From the NCBI RefSeq assembly GCF_014642175.1, contig NZ_BMIL01000005.1:248001-312000 (forward strand): 64,000 nt of DNA, given 5' to 3'. Source of the stretch: Pedobacter quisquiliarum (GTDB lineage: Bacteria > Bacteroidota > Bacteroidia > Sphingobacteriales > Sphingobacteriaceae). Numbering within the stretch: the first letter of the stretch is position 1; each line of letters opens with the position of its first letter. Below are positions 1-8,366 of this stretch, one piece after another. The notes beneath the pieces are model-generated. The model did not search any database and was not told the DNA's origin. It saw only the letters and a list, made by a program, of their open reading frames with translations. The position numbers and the translations under genes were made by a program.

Positions 1-1029
1 GGTGGTGTAAATAATCTTGCGGATCCCTGCGTCGTATTCAAAGATTGCAGAAAGGTTCACCCAGTTATCCAACCAGGATTTGCAACTCAGCGGATATTTC
101 TTACCCCATTTTTCTTCAAACTCCAGCAACCTTTCATAACCCTGCTGCTCATTATTTGCCCGGTAGATAGGCTTCATGTCGGCCATCACCGCTTTTTTAT
201 CTTTCTCAGGAACATAACGCATGGAAGAGCGGATCTGGTGAACAATGCAAAGCTGCACCCTGGTCTTTGGAAAGATAGCTTCAACTGCTTAAGGGAAGCC
301 TTTAAGCCCATCAATGCAAGCGATTAGAATATCTTCGACGCCTCGGGTTTTTAGATCAGTTAACACCGAAAGCCAGAATTTTGCGCCTTTATTTTCAGCT
401 GTATACAGCCCTAAAACATCTTTTTTGCCTTCAATGTCTACGCCCAGGATATTGTAGATCGCACGCGTTTCAACTTCGCCATTTACCCTGACCTTGAAAA
501 ACATACAATTCAGGAATACAAAGGGGTAAACCGCTTCTAACGGACGATTGCGCCATTCCTGCACCGCTGGAAGCACACTGTCGGGAATTCGGGAGATCTC
601 AGCTGCAGAAATATCCATGGCGTACATTTCCTGGATATAATCACGCATAGCACGCGTGCTTATGCCCATGGCATATACGGAGAGGATATTGCCTTCCAGT
701 TCTTCTGTAATGATCAGTTGGCGTTTGGGAACAACCTTAGGCTCAAAAGTACTGAGCCGATCACGGCCGGTTTTCAGTTCAAACTCCCCGGAACTTAAGC
801 TACGCACTGTCTTTTTACTTTTGCCGTTTTTGCGATTGGGCTGACCATCTAGTTTACTCTCTGAGATGTGATGCTCAAGCTCGCCTTTTATCATCGATTC
901 CAGAAAGTGTTTCATCATCGGGACTAATACCCCATCTGTGCCAGTCATTTTCTTGCCGGCATATAAGCCAGCTATAGCTTCCTTTTTGAAGCTTTCGAAA
1001 TCAAAATCTTCTTGTGTTGCCATGTTCAT
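1..1029 (-). pseudogene. IS256-family transposase, interrupted by a stop codon and cut by the window edge
   Basis: The reading frame starts at 1029 (MNMATQ, or the internal ATG at 1023) and encodes a Mutator/IS256 DDE transposase. Typical stretches are PVYPFVFL-like text near residues 166-178 and CIDGLKGF at 238-245. An in-frame TAA at 289-291 follows residue 246. Translation beyond it continues in the same frame as ordinary family sequence (AVEAIFPKTRVQLCIVHQIR) to the window edge, so one G-to-T change in a Glu codon explains the stop. In addition, residue 174 is Asn (codon at 508-510) in FLNCMFFKV, where the family has its first catalytic Asp. The second Asp (D240) is kept. Both changes should abolish activity. 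The family call is firm; loss of function is inferred from the residues. Confidence 0.88.
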
Positions 1030-1075
1030 GTCGATAGTTTAAAGTTACACTATTGACACTGTTCATGAAACACCC
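1..1075 (-). mobile_element. IS256-family insertion sequence, transposase-start end only
   Basis: This is the part of an IS256-type element carrying the transposase start; the other end lies outside the window. Read on the minus strand, the probable terminal inverted repeat begins at 1075 with GGGTGTTTCATGAACAGTGT, about 45 bases upstream of the transposase ATG. The exact end is inferred, because the partner repeat and the target duplication cannot be seen. The element sits at the outer edge of the AT-rich polysaccharide block that starts at 1438, as expected for an island border. Its transposase is defective, so movement would need help in trans. Confidence 0.7.
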
Positions 1076-1437
1076 TTTCTGTGACCCAAAAAGCCACATA
1101 AAACATGAATATCAATACTCAAATATTAACTTAACTTAAAAGACTTTTGGTCTCGAAAATGGGGAGTGTTATAATATAGGCATATTGCTACACTACGTTC
1201 ATGTTACTGACACAGTTTGTTAAATGCTCTCATAATTAGTCTAAAAACTGTTATATAAGGCTGTAGGTTTAATCTCTAGTTGTCATTACTTTCTGACAAG
1301 TATGTTTAAATTCCTAAAAAGTTCTATTTCTAAGCGTATATTTGTAATCATGTCCCTGTATATGAAAAGATTTTTAGTCAATTTACTTCGTTTCTCTAAG
1401 CTACTAAGGTTTAACTTTAACCTTATAATTGATCTAG
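1076..1437. other. Non-coding spacer between IS end and first flippase gene
   Basis: This AT-rich stretch of about 360 bases has no convincing reading frame and no clear hairpin terminator. It probably holds the promoter of set A; the only promoter-like match I see is at 1337-1344. Confidence 0.5.
1337..1344 (+). promoter_or_regulatory. Possible Bacteroidota -7 element (TATATTTG)
   Basis: TATATTTG matches the TAnnTTTG -7 consensus of Bacteroidota promoters. No clear TTG/TTTG is found 17-23 bases upstream, so this is only half a promoter. It would leave a leader of about 85-90 bases before the flippase gene at 1438. Confidence 0.3.
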
Positions 1438-2745
1438 ATGACAAGTAGTAAAGGGTTATTTAAGAGCATTGCTTCGCTTGGTGTCGTTCAGATCGCCAAT
1501 TATGTTTTACCACTAATATCTATTCCAATCATATCTCGCATAATCGGTCCGGAAAAACTAGGTGTGATTAACTATGCGGTTGCTTTCATTGCCTACTTCA
1601 ATATTCTAATTGGTTTTGGATTTGACCTAACAGCAACTCGAAGATTATCAAAAGAGCCTAAGAACATTCGTTTAAGAATAACAATTTTCAATGAGGTCCT
1701 TTGGTCTCAATTTCTTTTGCTAGTGGTTTCTTTAGTAGCGTACGTGATTTGTATTTACTTCCTTCCCCCTCTTGCAAAAGATAAAGAGGTTGCTGCGTAT
1801 ACATTCCTCATCTGCATCGGAACTTTCTTTTCTCAGAATTGGTTGTTTCAGGCTATGCATGATCTTCCTAAGATTGCCTGGATCAATTTCCTATTTAAGG
1901 TATTATTTACAATTATGATAATTATGAATATCAAAGAGGAGGATGATTATGTTCTACATCCTTTATTTACCGGTATGATGCATATTAGTATTTCGCTTTT
2001 TTGTTTTATTTGGGCATTCTATAGATACGAACTAAAATTCATAGCTGTAAAGATCAAAGATGTTTTTAGAATATTGCATCAGGAGAAGGTTGTTTTTTTT
2101 TCTTTACTTGCTATAAATCTTTATACAACGACAAATACAGTTATGTTAGGTCTGCTTGAAACCCCTACGCAAGTAGGGTTTTATACTGCATCCCAAAGAT
2201 TGATGTCAGTAGTAATAGGCGTTATCAATATGCCATTGTCACAGGCATTTTATCCATTTATTGGGCTAGCATTTGTCAAAAGCATCGAACATGGAATTGA
2301 AACTATACAGAAGATTTTGCCTGTTGTAATTATATTTACTTTGTTAACAGCAATTATCATTTTTTTTATGGGACCTTCAGTAGTTGTATGGTTTTACGGT
2401 GCGAAATTTACTTCAGCGATACCTGTGATAAAGATCCTAGCTATCGTGCCAATGATTGTTGCCCTAAGTAATATGTTTGGTATGCAAATTATGTTAAACT
2501 TGAAGTTAGATAGATTATATTTTATGATTTCAGCAGGTGGGTCAGTGTTTGGTCTAGCATTGAATTACGTGATGATTACTAATTTTGGATTTATTGGGAC
2601 TGCTTGGAACTGGTTGTTGGTCGAATCTTATATTGCTGTTGTGATGTATATCGCTCTAAGAATTAGAGGAATAGATCCAATAGATTTCCGTAGATTTTCA
2701 GTGCCATCTATGTTAGAACTGTTAGGAACCCTAAGAAGAAAATGA
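1438..2745 (+). CDS. wzx: Wzx-type polysaccharide flippase (set A)
   Basis: This 435-residue protein is almost wholly hydrophobic, with about 12 membrane segments. It begins with the amphipathic GLFKSIASLGVVQIANYVLPLISIPIISRI stretch typical of the polysaccharide_synt/MATE-like flippase family and has the GPEKLGVINYA signature after helix 1. Such proteins move undecaprenyl-diphosphate-linked repeat units across the inner membrane. Length fits the family. It opens the AT-rich set A, followed by a 479-base gap and then glycosyltransferases, so it may be its own transcription unit. Codon use is AT-rich like the genes to 13562 and unlike the other two flippases (19541, 39173). The family is secure; the substrate cannot be told from sequence. 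Confidence 0.87.
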   Translation: MTSSKGLFKSIASLGVVQIANYVLPLISIPIISRIIGPEKLGVINYAVAFIAYFNILIGFGFDLTATRRLSKEPKNIRLRITIFNEVLWSQFLLLVVSLVAYVICIYFLPPLAKDKEVAAYTFLICIGTFFSQNWLFQAMHDLPKIAWINFLFKVLFTIMIIMNIKEEDDYVLHPLFTGMMHISISLFCFIWAFYRYELKFIAVKIKDVFRILHQEKVVFFSLLAINLYTTTNTVMLGLLETPTQVGFYTASQRLMSVVIGVINMPLSQAFYPFIGLAFVKSIEHGIETIQKILPVVIIFTLLTAIIIFFMGPSVVVWFYGAKFTSAIPVIKILAIVPMIVALSNMFGMQIMLNLKLDRLYFMISAGGSVFGLALNYVMITNFGFIGTAWNWLLVESYIAVVMYIALRIRGIDPIDFRRFSVPSMLELLGTLRRK

Positions 2746-3224
2746 ATTTTAAAAGATGTCAACCAACAATTAGGTTTTCAGATCTCTTTAATTTTGTAGA
2801 TAGATGGTTCGAAATCGTTCCAAATCTTATGTATAGACTTTTATAAACATATGCTGATACTGTATTTAATGAATTCAGTTTGAAAATACTTACTGAAAAA
2901 TCTATAACTCGGATTTAAATAGAAGGCATTATCATTTTAAATTTGGCATACCTTTTTAGTTTGATAGCCAGGTAGAATGGTTCATCAATAATCTGCGTGT
3001 CTGAAGTCAGTTAACTCTTTTGTTCATATTATAATCCTTAATTTTAGAACTAGGATTTATAGATAAAGCATTTTGATGTTGCATACTAGCTATACACTAT
3101 TGTTTTCTAGTATATAGCACAGTAATTATTAGTGAGAATTAAATAAGTCTATAAGTGGCATAAACTGTCACATCAAAGAATAACTGAAAAATCAATCAAT
3201 AAACAACTTTAAATTGGATAACGT
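2746..3224 (+). other. AT-rich spacer without a recognisable gene
   Basis: About 480 bases with stops in all frames. I searched for decayed glycosyltransferase text and recognised none. The one structural element is the inverted repeat at 3089-3118. Given the neighbours, this may be debris from gene loss, which is inference. Confidence 0.5.
3089..3118. repeat. Inverted repeat, 11-base arms with one mismatch
   Basis: GCTATACACTA and TAGTATATAGC pair with one mismatch around an 8-base loop. There is no T-tract on either side, so an operator or chance AT-rich palindrome is as likely as a terminator. It lies about 110 bases before the GT2 gene at 3225. Confidence 0.35.
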
Positions 3225-4163
3225 TTGAAAATACATATTGTAATTGTGACCTTTAATGGAATGAAGTGGCTACCGTTTGCCTTGGGGAGCATTTTGAAGT
3301 CGGAGTACATACCTGAAGTCATAATCATTGATAATAATTCTTCGGATGGTACTAAGGAATTTATACGTGAAGAATTTTCAACTTTTCAGTTGGTATCTCT
3401 TGAAAGTAATTTAGGCTTTGGAAAGGCGAATAATTTAGGTATTGAGATGGCGTTATGTCAAGGTACTGATGCAGTGTTCTTATTGAATCAAGATGCTTAC
3501 ATCCAGAGCGATACTTTGGGGCAGCTAGTTGCGTTAAGCATAGCCATTGAAGGTGTTGGCATTTTAAGTCCAATACAGTTAAATGGAGATGGAACCCAGA
3601 TAGATGTAGGATTTAAGAACTATCTAAATCAAAGCAGACCTTTAAACGACTTGTATCTTAACAACGAAAAGGTTCATGCATCAGAGGTGGGTTTTGTCAA
3701 TGCTGCTGCCTGGTTTTTACCTAAAGAGACTCTATTGGTTGTTGGTGGCTTTGATCCGCAATTTCCACACTATGGCGAAGATTTTGATTATTGTAACAGA
3801 GTTAAGTATCATGGTCTTAAGATTATTGTCGCTGACGATATAGTTGTTTGCCATGATAGACAGCAGATTTTGTCTTCAGATGTTGATAAGCTTAGCGCAA
3901 AGTTTGAAAATGGAATTTATGTTAACCTTCTTGCACTAGTAAAAAAACCAGGAGACTTGAAATTTTTAAGCTTTATAAAAGTTTTTTTATATGCTATGTT
4001 ACAATTTAGCAAGGAGGTAATCTTTCTTAATTTTAAAGTAGGATTATTATATATCTCTACTTTGTTAAAAATCATCGGTTCATTTCAACTCATCAGTCAA
4101 TCGAAGAGAAGTACAAGATTAAGGCAATCCACATTTCTGAAAATTGAGTTAGTAGAATGTTAA
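3225..4163 (+). CDS. GT2-family glycosyltransferase (rhamnosyltransferase-like)
   Basis: A 312-residue GT-A glycosyltransferase of family 2. The N-terminal HIVIVTFNGMKWL strand is followed by IIIDNNSSDGT at 33-43, the nucleotide-binding turn. LLNQD at 86-90 stands where family 2 has its DxD-like metal site, and GEDFDYCNR near 184-191 is the ED motif supplying the catalytic base. The layout resembles WbbL-type rhamnosyltransferases, which fits the rhamnose genes downstream, but donor assignment is inference. The start is TTG at 3225; this is chosen because the protein then begins exactly at the conserved first strand and no ATG or GTG is nearby upstream. The end overlaps the next gene by 7 bases, so translation is probably coupled. 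Confidence 0.88.
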   Translation: MKIHIVIVTFNGMKWLPFALGSILKSEYIPEVIIIDNNSSDGTKEFIREEFSTFQLVSLESNLGFGKANNLGIEMALCQGTDAVFLLNQDAYIQSDTLGQLVALSIAIEGVGILSPIQLNGDGTQIDVGFKNYLNQSRPLNDLYLNNEKVHASEVGFVNAAAWFLPKETLLVVGGFDPQFPHYGEDFDYCNRVKYHGLKIIVADDIVVCHDRQQILSSDVDKLSAKFENGIYVNLLALVKKPGDLKFLSFIKVFLYAMLQFSKEVIFLNFKVGLLYISTLLKIIGSFQLISQSKRSTRLRQSTFLKIELVEC

Positions 4164-5260
4164 AGATTATTTATGTTGTTCATGAGAAAGGGGCAAATAG
4201 GCACTACGATGGTCTGGCGGAGTACTGCCGCAATAGAAACATTGCCCTGCAATTTTACGAATTTAGTCCTTTGTGGCAGATTTTATCAGCATTAAAGAAT
4301 CGAAACTTCAACAGGTTCGTTAAGGCGTTCCGGAACATTCTTTTTCTATTCAAAACAGTATTTTTCAAAAATCAAATTTTAATCGTTGGTATCGCGCCTT
4401 TAGACTGGAGAATTATTTTCTTCAATTTCCTGTCTAATCGAAATAATGTGTTTTTACATACTTCTTGGCCATACTGGGATGGTGACAACTACCCTCATAG
4501 ATATCTTGCTTTTTCTGAGTCCTTTACAAAGAGTGTGATAGAACAATGGAGATTATTCTTCGAGGTAAAATCAAGAGGTGTTTTTTGTGTTTCAAAAACT
4601 GCTTCAAACCAGATCAAAAAAAATTATGTTATCCAAAATGAGATCTCAATAATCAATCATTCCATTGATCCGAAAGTGTTTTATCCTGCAGAACTTGAAG
4701 TACACAAGCCTTTAAACTTTTTATTCATTGGTCGTTTAGAAAAGTCAAAAGGTATCGAAATCTTTTTGGAACTCGCTGCGAGGTTTCCAGCTTTTAATTT
4801 TAACATCATCGGTGCTGGCAAACTTATAGACTCTGTTATAGAAGCATGTTCTACAATGAACAATTTAGCATATTTAGGGCAGTTAGAAAACTTTCGGGTC
4901 GCTGATATTCTTAGAAGCAGCGACTTCCTGATATTGCCATCAGTCAGGTTAGCTAATATAGCTTGGGAGGAATTATTTGGGATATCTATAATTGAAGCAA
5001 TGGCTTGTGGAGTGATACCAATCACATCAGACCATGTTGGACCTTCTGAAATTATTAAGAATCATCTTGATGGCTTTATATGTTCAGATGGGAACTTACA
5101 AGCAGAATTATTTAAGCTTTTAAAGGAGTTGTTGGAAGTTAATGATGAAACCCTTCTGACACTTAAGCAGAATGCAATTAGATCGGCTAGTAGATATCAG
5201 GTCCATGTGATCTCATCTAAGTGGGGTCTTATTCTTGATCAATACATACATTCAAATTAA
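4157..5260 (+). CDS. GT4-family (GT-B fold) glycosyltransferase
   Basis: A 367-residue retaining glycosyltransferase. The C-terminal Rossmann half starts with the typical FLFIGRLEKSKGIEIFLELA, and the donor-binding ELFGISIIEAMACGVIPITS region carries the E-x7-E-like signature (FGISIIEAMA). It acts at the cytoplasmic face of the inner membrane, adding one sugar to the lipid-linked repeat unit. The ATG at 4157 lies inside the end of the preceding GT2 gene, consistent with an operon. AT-rich codon use matches the rest of set A. The acceptor and sugar are unknown. Confidence 0.87.
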   Translation: MLKIIYVVHEKGANRHYDGLAEYCRNRNIALQFYEFSPLWQILSALKNRNFNRFVKAFRNILFLFKTVFFKNQILIVGIAPLDWRIIFFNFLSNRNNVFLHTSWPYWDGDNYPHRYLAFSESFTKSVIEQWRLFFEVKSRGVFCVSKTASNQIKKNYVIQNEISIINHSIDPKVFYPAELEVHKPLNFLFIGRLEKSKGIEIFLELAARFPAFNFNIIGAGKLIDSVIEACSTMNNLAYLGQLENFRVADILRSSDFLILPSVRLANIAWEELFGISIIEAMACGVIPITSDHVGPSEIIKNHLDGFICSDGNLQAELFKLLKELLEVNDETLLTLKQNAIRSASRYQVHVISSKWGLILDQYIHSN

Positions 5261-5287
5261 TACTAAACAAATAACTTTCGACGGCAA

Positions 5288-6202
5288 ATGGACGACTTAG
5301 TAGTGATCATTATCTTAAACTGGAACGGTGCTGATGTAACGAATGAATGTATTGATTCGCTATTGAAACTTTCATACCGAAATTACAAGATTATTATTGT
5401 AGACAATGGTTCAGTTGATAACTCTTTGAACAGCATTGCGTTAAAATCACCAAACATAGATGTTTTACCCCTTATTCACAATCAAGGGTTTACAGGTGGT
5501 AATATAGCGGGACTTAGGTACGCTTCCAATAAATACAACTCAAAGTTTGTTTTAATGTTAAACAATGATACCATAGTAGAACCAGACTTTTTAACTATGA
5601 TGATGGCTACTATAGTTAACGTGCCAGAATGTTATGCAGTTGTTCCTAAGATCTACTACTATGACGACCCGAGTTTAATTTGGTTTGCTGGTGGAAGAGT
5701 GTCAAGGATAAGTGGAGTAGTGACACATTATGGATTGAATAGAAGAGATTCCCCTAAATATTCGATTCCTTGTGAAACAAAATTTATGAATGGTTGCTGT
5801 GCATTAATATCTATTGATGCTATTAATCAACTCGGCTTTTTAGATAATCAATTCTTCGCTAACTCTGAGGACGCAGATTATAGTCTAAGGATCTTAGACT
5901 CAAATCATAAGATTTATTATGAACCAAAGGCGATCATTTTCCATAAAGTGAGTCATTCATTCAAATCTAACAAAGGTAAGTGGTTAGCGTTTTATTTAGC
6001 TGCGAGAGGAATAGTCTTGTTGCAACGAAAACACCTCTCCGGTCTTTCTTTAATTTTGTTTTATTTTGTTTTCTCTCTTAGGTGGGTCGCATATTTGACT
6101 TTGAAGTTGCTACTTGTTTTGGATTTCAAGTCCATAAAGGCAATATATAATGGGGCTTATGATGGTTTGAAGGGTCGACTTCGGTTTGTAGGTCAATCTT
6201 AG
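5288..6202 (+). CDS. GT2-family glycosyltransferase with C-terminal hydrophobic segment
   Basis: A 304-residue family 2 enzyme. VVIIILNWNG at 5-14 and IIIVDNGSVDNS near 36-46 form the nucleotide-binding core, LNNDT at 91-95 is the metal site, and NSEDADYSLR at 192-201 provides the ED catalytic pair. Residues about 253-279 are strongly hydrophobic and should anchor the protein to the inner membrane. It follows the previous gene by 27 bases and precedes the next by 22, so it belongs to the same operon. The LNNDT/ED combination is common in rhamnosyl- and galactosyltransferases; the sugar is not assigned. Confidence 0.87.
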   Translation: MDDLVVIIILNWNGADVTNECIDSLLKLSYRNYKIIIVDNGSVDNSLNSIALKSPNIDVLPLIHNQGFTGGNIAGLRYASNKYNSKFVLMLNNDTIVEPDFLTMMMATIVNVPECYAVVPKIYYYDDPSLIWFAGGRVSRISGVVTHYGLNRRDSPKYSIPCETKFMNGCCALISIDAINQLGFLDNQFFANSEDADYSLRILDSNHKIYYEPKAIIFHKVSHSFKSNKGKWLAFYLAARGIVLLQRKHLSGLSLILFYFVFSLRWVAYLTLKLLLVLDFKSIKAIYNGAYDGLKGRLRFVGQS

Positions 6203-6224
6203 TGATAGTTTCTAAATTTCAATT

Positions 6225-7307
6225 GTGAAGAAAGTTAAGATTTTGGTTGATGCCCACGTTTTTGATTATTCGTATCAAGGAACAACCACTTATATAAGTG
6301 GCCTATATAATTCATTAGTAAAATACAACGATTTGGAAATAACGATATGCGCACACGACATAGAAGGTGTTCAAAGATTCTTTTCTAATCCGGCTTTCAA
6401 GTTTATCAAATTAAACTCAAAATCTAAAGTGTACAGGTTAGCGTTTGAATTGCCAAGGATCATTAAGGAAGGTGGATATAATTACGCTCACTTTCAGTAT
6501 ATAGTTCCATTTGTTAAATCTTGTATGTATATCAATACCATTCATGATGTATTGTTTTTAGAGTACCCTCAATATTTCTCTCTAACTTACAGATTAATAA
6601 ATGGGACCTTATTTCGGATTTCTGCCGCCAAGAGCGATATCCTACTAACGGTATCAAATTATTCCAAAGAACATATCAGCCAAAAGTTCCACATCCCACT
6701 TGATGAGTTGCTAGTTACGCCAAACGGTGTGTCAGTGAACACCTCAGGCGTGCATAACACAACCACACTTAAAACAAAGAATATACTCTATGTGAGTAGA
6801 TATGAATACCGTAAAAATCACATAGATCTTTTAAATGCCTTTTTAGCCTTAAAATTGTATCAACAAGGATATAAGCTCACCTTCGTGGGCTCAAAAAATG
6901 CACCCATTGAGCAGGCGGCGTTCAATAAACTACAGCAGCAGATTCCGGAACACCTGAGTAGCCACATCATTTTTTTAGAAAATCTAACCTTTGACGAACT
7001 TAATACTTTGTACATCAAGGCAGAGTATTTTGTATATCCATCACTTGCTGAAGGCTTTGGGATTCCTCCTATTGAAGCTGCAATTTATAACTGCAAAGTT
7101 CTATGCTCAAGCACAACGGCTATGGCGGATTACACTTTTTTTAAGCATCGCTTTGACCCAAATATCAAAGGGGAACTGGAGAATAAATTACGTGAGATCA
7201 TGAAAGATAACGAATATCCATTTGAGCAGATTAGAGAGAAAGTTTTAGCCATCTATAGCTGGGATAACATCAGCGGAATACTATATAAAAGGTTAAGTAA
7301 GGGTTAG
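6225..7307 (+). CDS. GT4-family glycosyltransferase (mannosyltransferase-like)
   Basis: A 360-residue GT-B enzyme. The N-terminal half shows the acceptor-side text of this subgroup, GTTTYISGLYNSL near 19-31 and NTIHDVLFLEYP near 104-115. The C-terminal half has ILYVSRYEYRKNH and the donor motif AEGFGIPPIEA with E276 and E284. Proteins of this layout are often annotated as mannosyltransferases, but that is not proof. The start is GTG at 6225, chosen because the family's first strand (VKILVDAHVFD) follows at once. It is the last gene of the glycosyltransferase run; a 240-base gap precedes the export gene. Confidence 0.87.
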   Translation: MKKVKILVDAHVFDYSYQGTTTYISGLYNSLVKYNDLEITICAHDIEGVQRFFSNPAFKFIKLNSKSKVYRLAFELPRIIKEGGYNYAHFQYIVPFVKSCMYINTIHDVLFLEYPQYFSLTYRLINGTLFRISAAKSDILLTVSNYSKEHISQKFHIPLDELLVTPNGVSVNTSGVHNTTTLKTKNILYVSRYEYRKNHIDLLNAFLALKLYQQGYKLTFVGSKNAPIEQAAFNKLQQQIPEHLSSHIIFLENLTFDELNTLYIKAEYFVYPSLAEGFGIPPIEAAIYNCKVLCSSTTAMADYTFFKHRFDPNIKGELENKLREIMKDNEYPFEQIREKVLAIYSWDNISGILYKRLSKG

Positions 7308-7507
7308 ATTCACCTTTTCTTAAAACTTATTGATAATGTGCCGTATGCTCTTGAAGGGAGAGTGCGTTCAGATCATTAGTAATATTAACACCCTACAAGT
7401 CGGTCAAAGTTCAATTCCTAAACACAAACAGAACATTTCCGTTGACAGGGGTGGGAAGAGGGAGCGATAAAAAACTTTTTATGGCAGTGAGCTAAGGTTT
7501 TATATGT

Positions 7508-7515
7508 TAACTTTG
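7508..7515 (+). promoter_or_regulatory. Bacteroidota -7 element (TAACTTTG) before the export lipoprotein gene
   Basis: TAACTTTG fits TAnnTTTG exactly. A good -33 TTG is not obvious. The element lies inside the longest possible reading frame (ATG at 7504), so a transcript started here could only use the ATG at 7549. This supports the later start. Confidence 0.45.
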
Positions 7516-7548
7516 ACATTTAGAATAAACACGAGCAAATTACAATCT

Positions 7549-8355
7549 ATGACTCTCAATCTCCCAATTCCAAAGTTTTTTTTCATAATATTTTGTCTTT
7601 GTACGTCGCTTTGTGCTTGTACCAGTACCAAGAATGTACCATATTTTCAGGATGTACTTGATTCTGGGATTGTAAATCTACCAGTGAAAGCTCTTTTCCA
7701 AGAGCCTACAATTAAGCCGGATGATATCTTATCAATATCAATTTACACTATTGACCCTAATACTTCCATGGTCGTAAATCAGCTTAGTACTCAATCTGCG
7801 CCGACAGCCATCGCTATGAGTTCTATAGCTGCGAGTCCTACTCCGACAGGATTTTTAGTAGATAAGAATGGCGAAATACAAATTTCCGTGGTTGGTAGAG
7901 TAAGACTTCTAGGCCTTACTACTTTTCAAGCAAGAGATTTAATACAAGACATTGCTGCAAAAAGTTACAATAATCCAACGGTTCAGGTTAGGTATTCGAA
8001 TTTCAAGATAACAGTTTTAGGGGAAGTTACTCGACCGGCTACTTACACTGTACCGAATGAAAAGCTCTCTATTTTAGATGCTCTGGGCTTAGCTGGTGAT
8101 TTAACCATTTATGGGAGGCGTGAGAATGTCCTACTAATTCGAGAGAACGACAATAAAGAAAGGTCATTAGTAAGATTAGATTTAAACTCTACTAAACTTT
8201 TTGAGAGTCCATATTTCTACTTGCGACAAAATGATGTAATTTATGTTGAGCCTAATAAAGGAAAGGCAGCGTCGTTAAATGTTGCACGTACTCAGACGAT
8301 AGCTTTGATCGGTACAGCCTTAACAGTATTAATTACTCTAATTTCCCGCCTTTAA
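7549..8355 (+). CDS. wza: Wza-type polysaccharide export lipoprotein (set A)
   Basis: From the ATG at 7549 the protein has 268 residues: a hydrophobic signal with the lipobox SLCAC (Cys24), then the Poly_export domain starting TIKPDDILSISIYTIDP, and an SLBB domain (ITVLGEVTRPATYTVPNEKLSILDALGLAG). A C-terminal hydrophobic helix of about 17 residues resembles the outer-membrane helix of Wza. It should form the outer-membrane exit channel for the set A polymer. The ATG at 7504 would give a poorer signal peptide and overlaps a promoter element, so I prefer 7549. The Wzc kinase gene follows 11 bases later, the classic Wza-Wzc pair. Confidence 0.88.
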   Translation: MTLNLPIPKFFFIIFCLCTSLCACTSTKNVPYFQDVLDSGIVNLPVKALFQEPTIKPDDILSISIYTIDPNTSMVVNQLSTQSAPTAIAMSSIAASPTPTGFLVDKNGEIQISVVGRVRLLGLTTFQARDLIQDIAAKSYNNPTVQVRYSNFKITVLGEVTRPATYTVPNEKLSILDALGLAGDLTIYGRRENVLLIRENDNKERSLVRLDLNSTKLFESPYFYLRQNDVIYVEPNKGKAASLNVARTQTIALIGTALTVLITLISRL

Positions 8356-8366
8356 TAAAAAACTAA

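Noticed and set aside
7504..7548. Upstream ATG at 7504 as the start of the export lipoprotein
   Set aside because: The extra 15 residues precede the signal peptide and overlap a -7 promoter element; the ATG at 7549 gives a normal lipoprotein signal.
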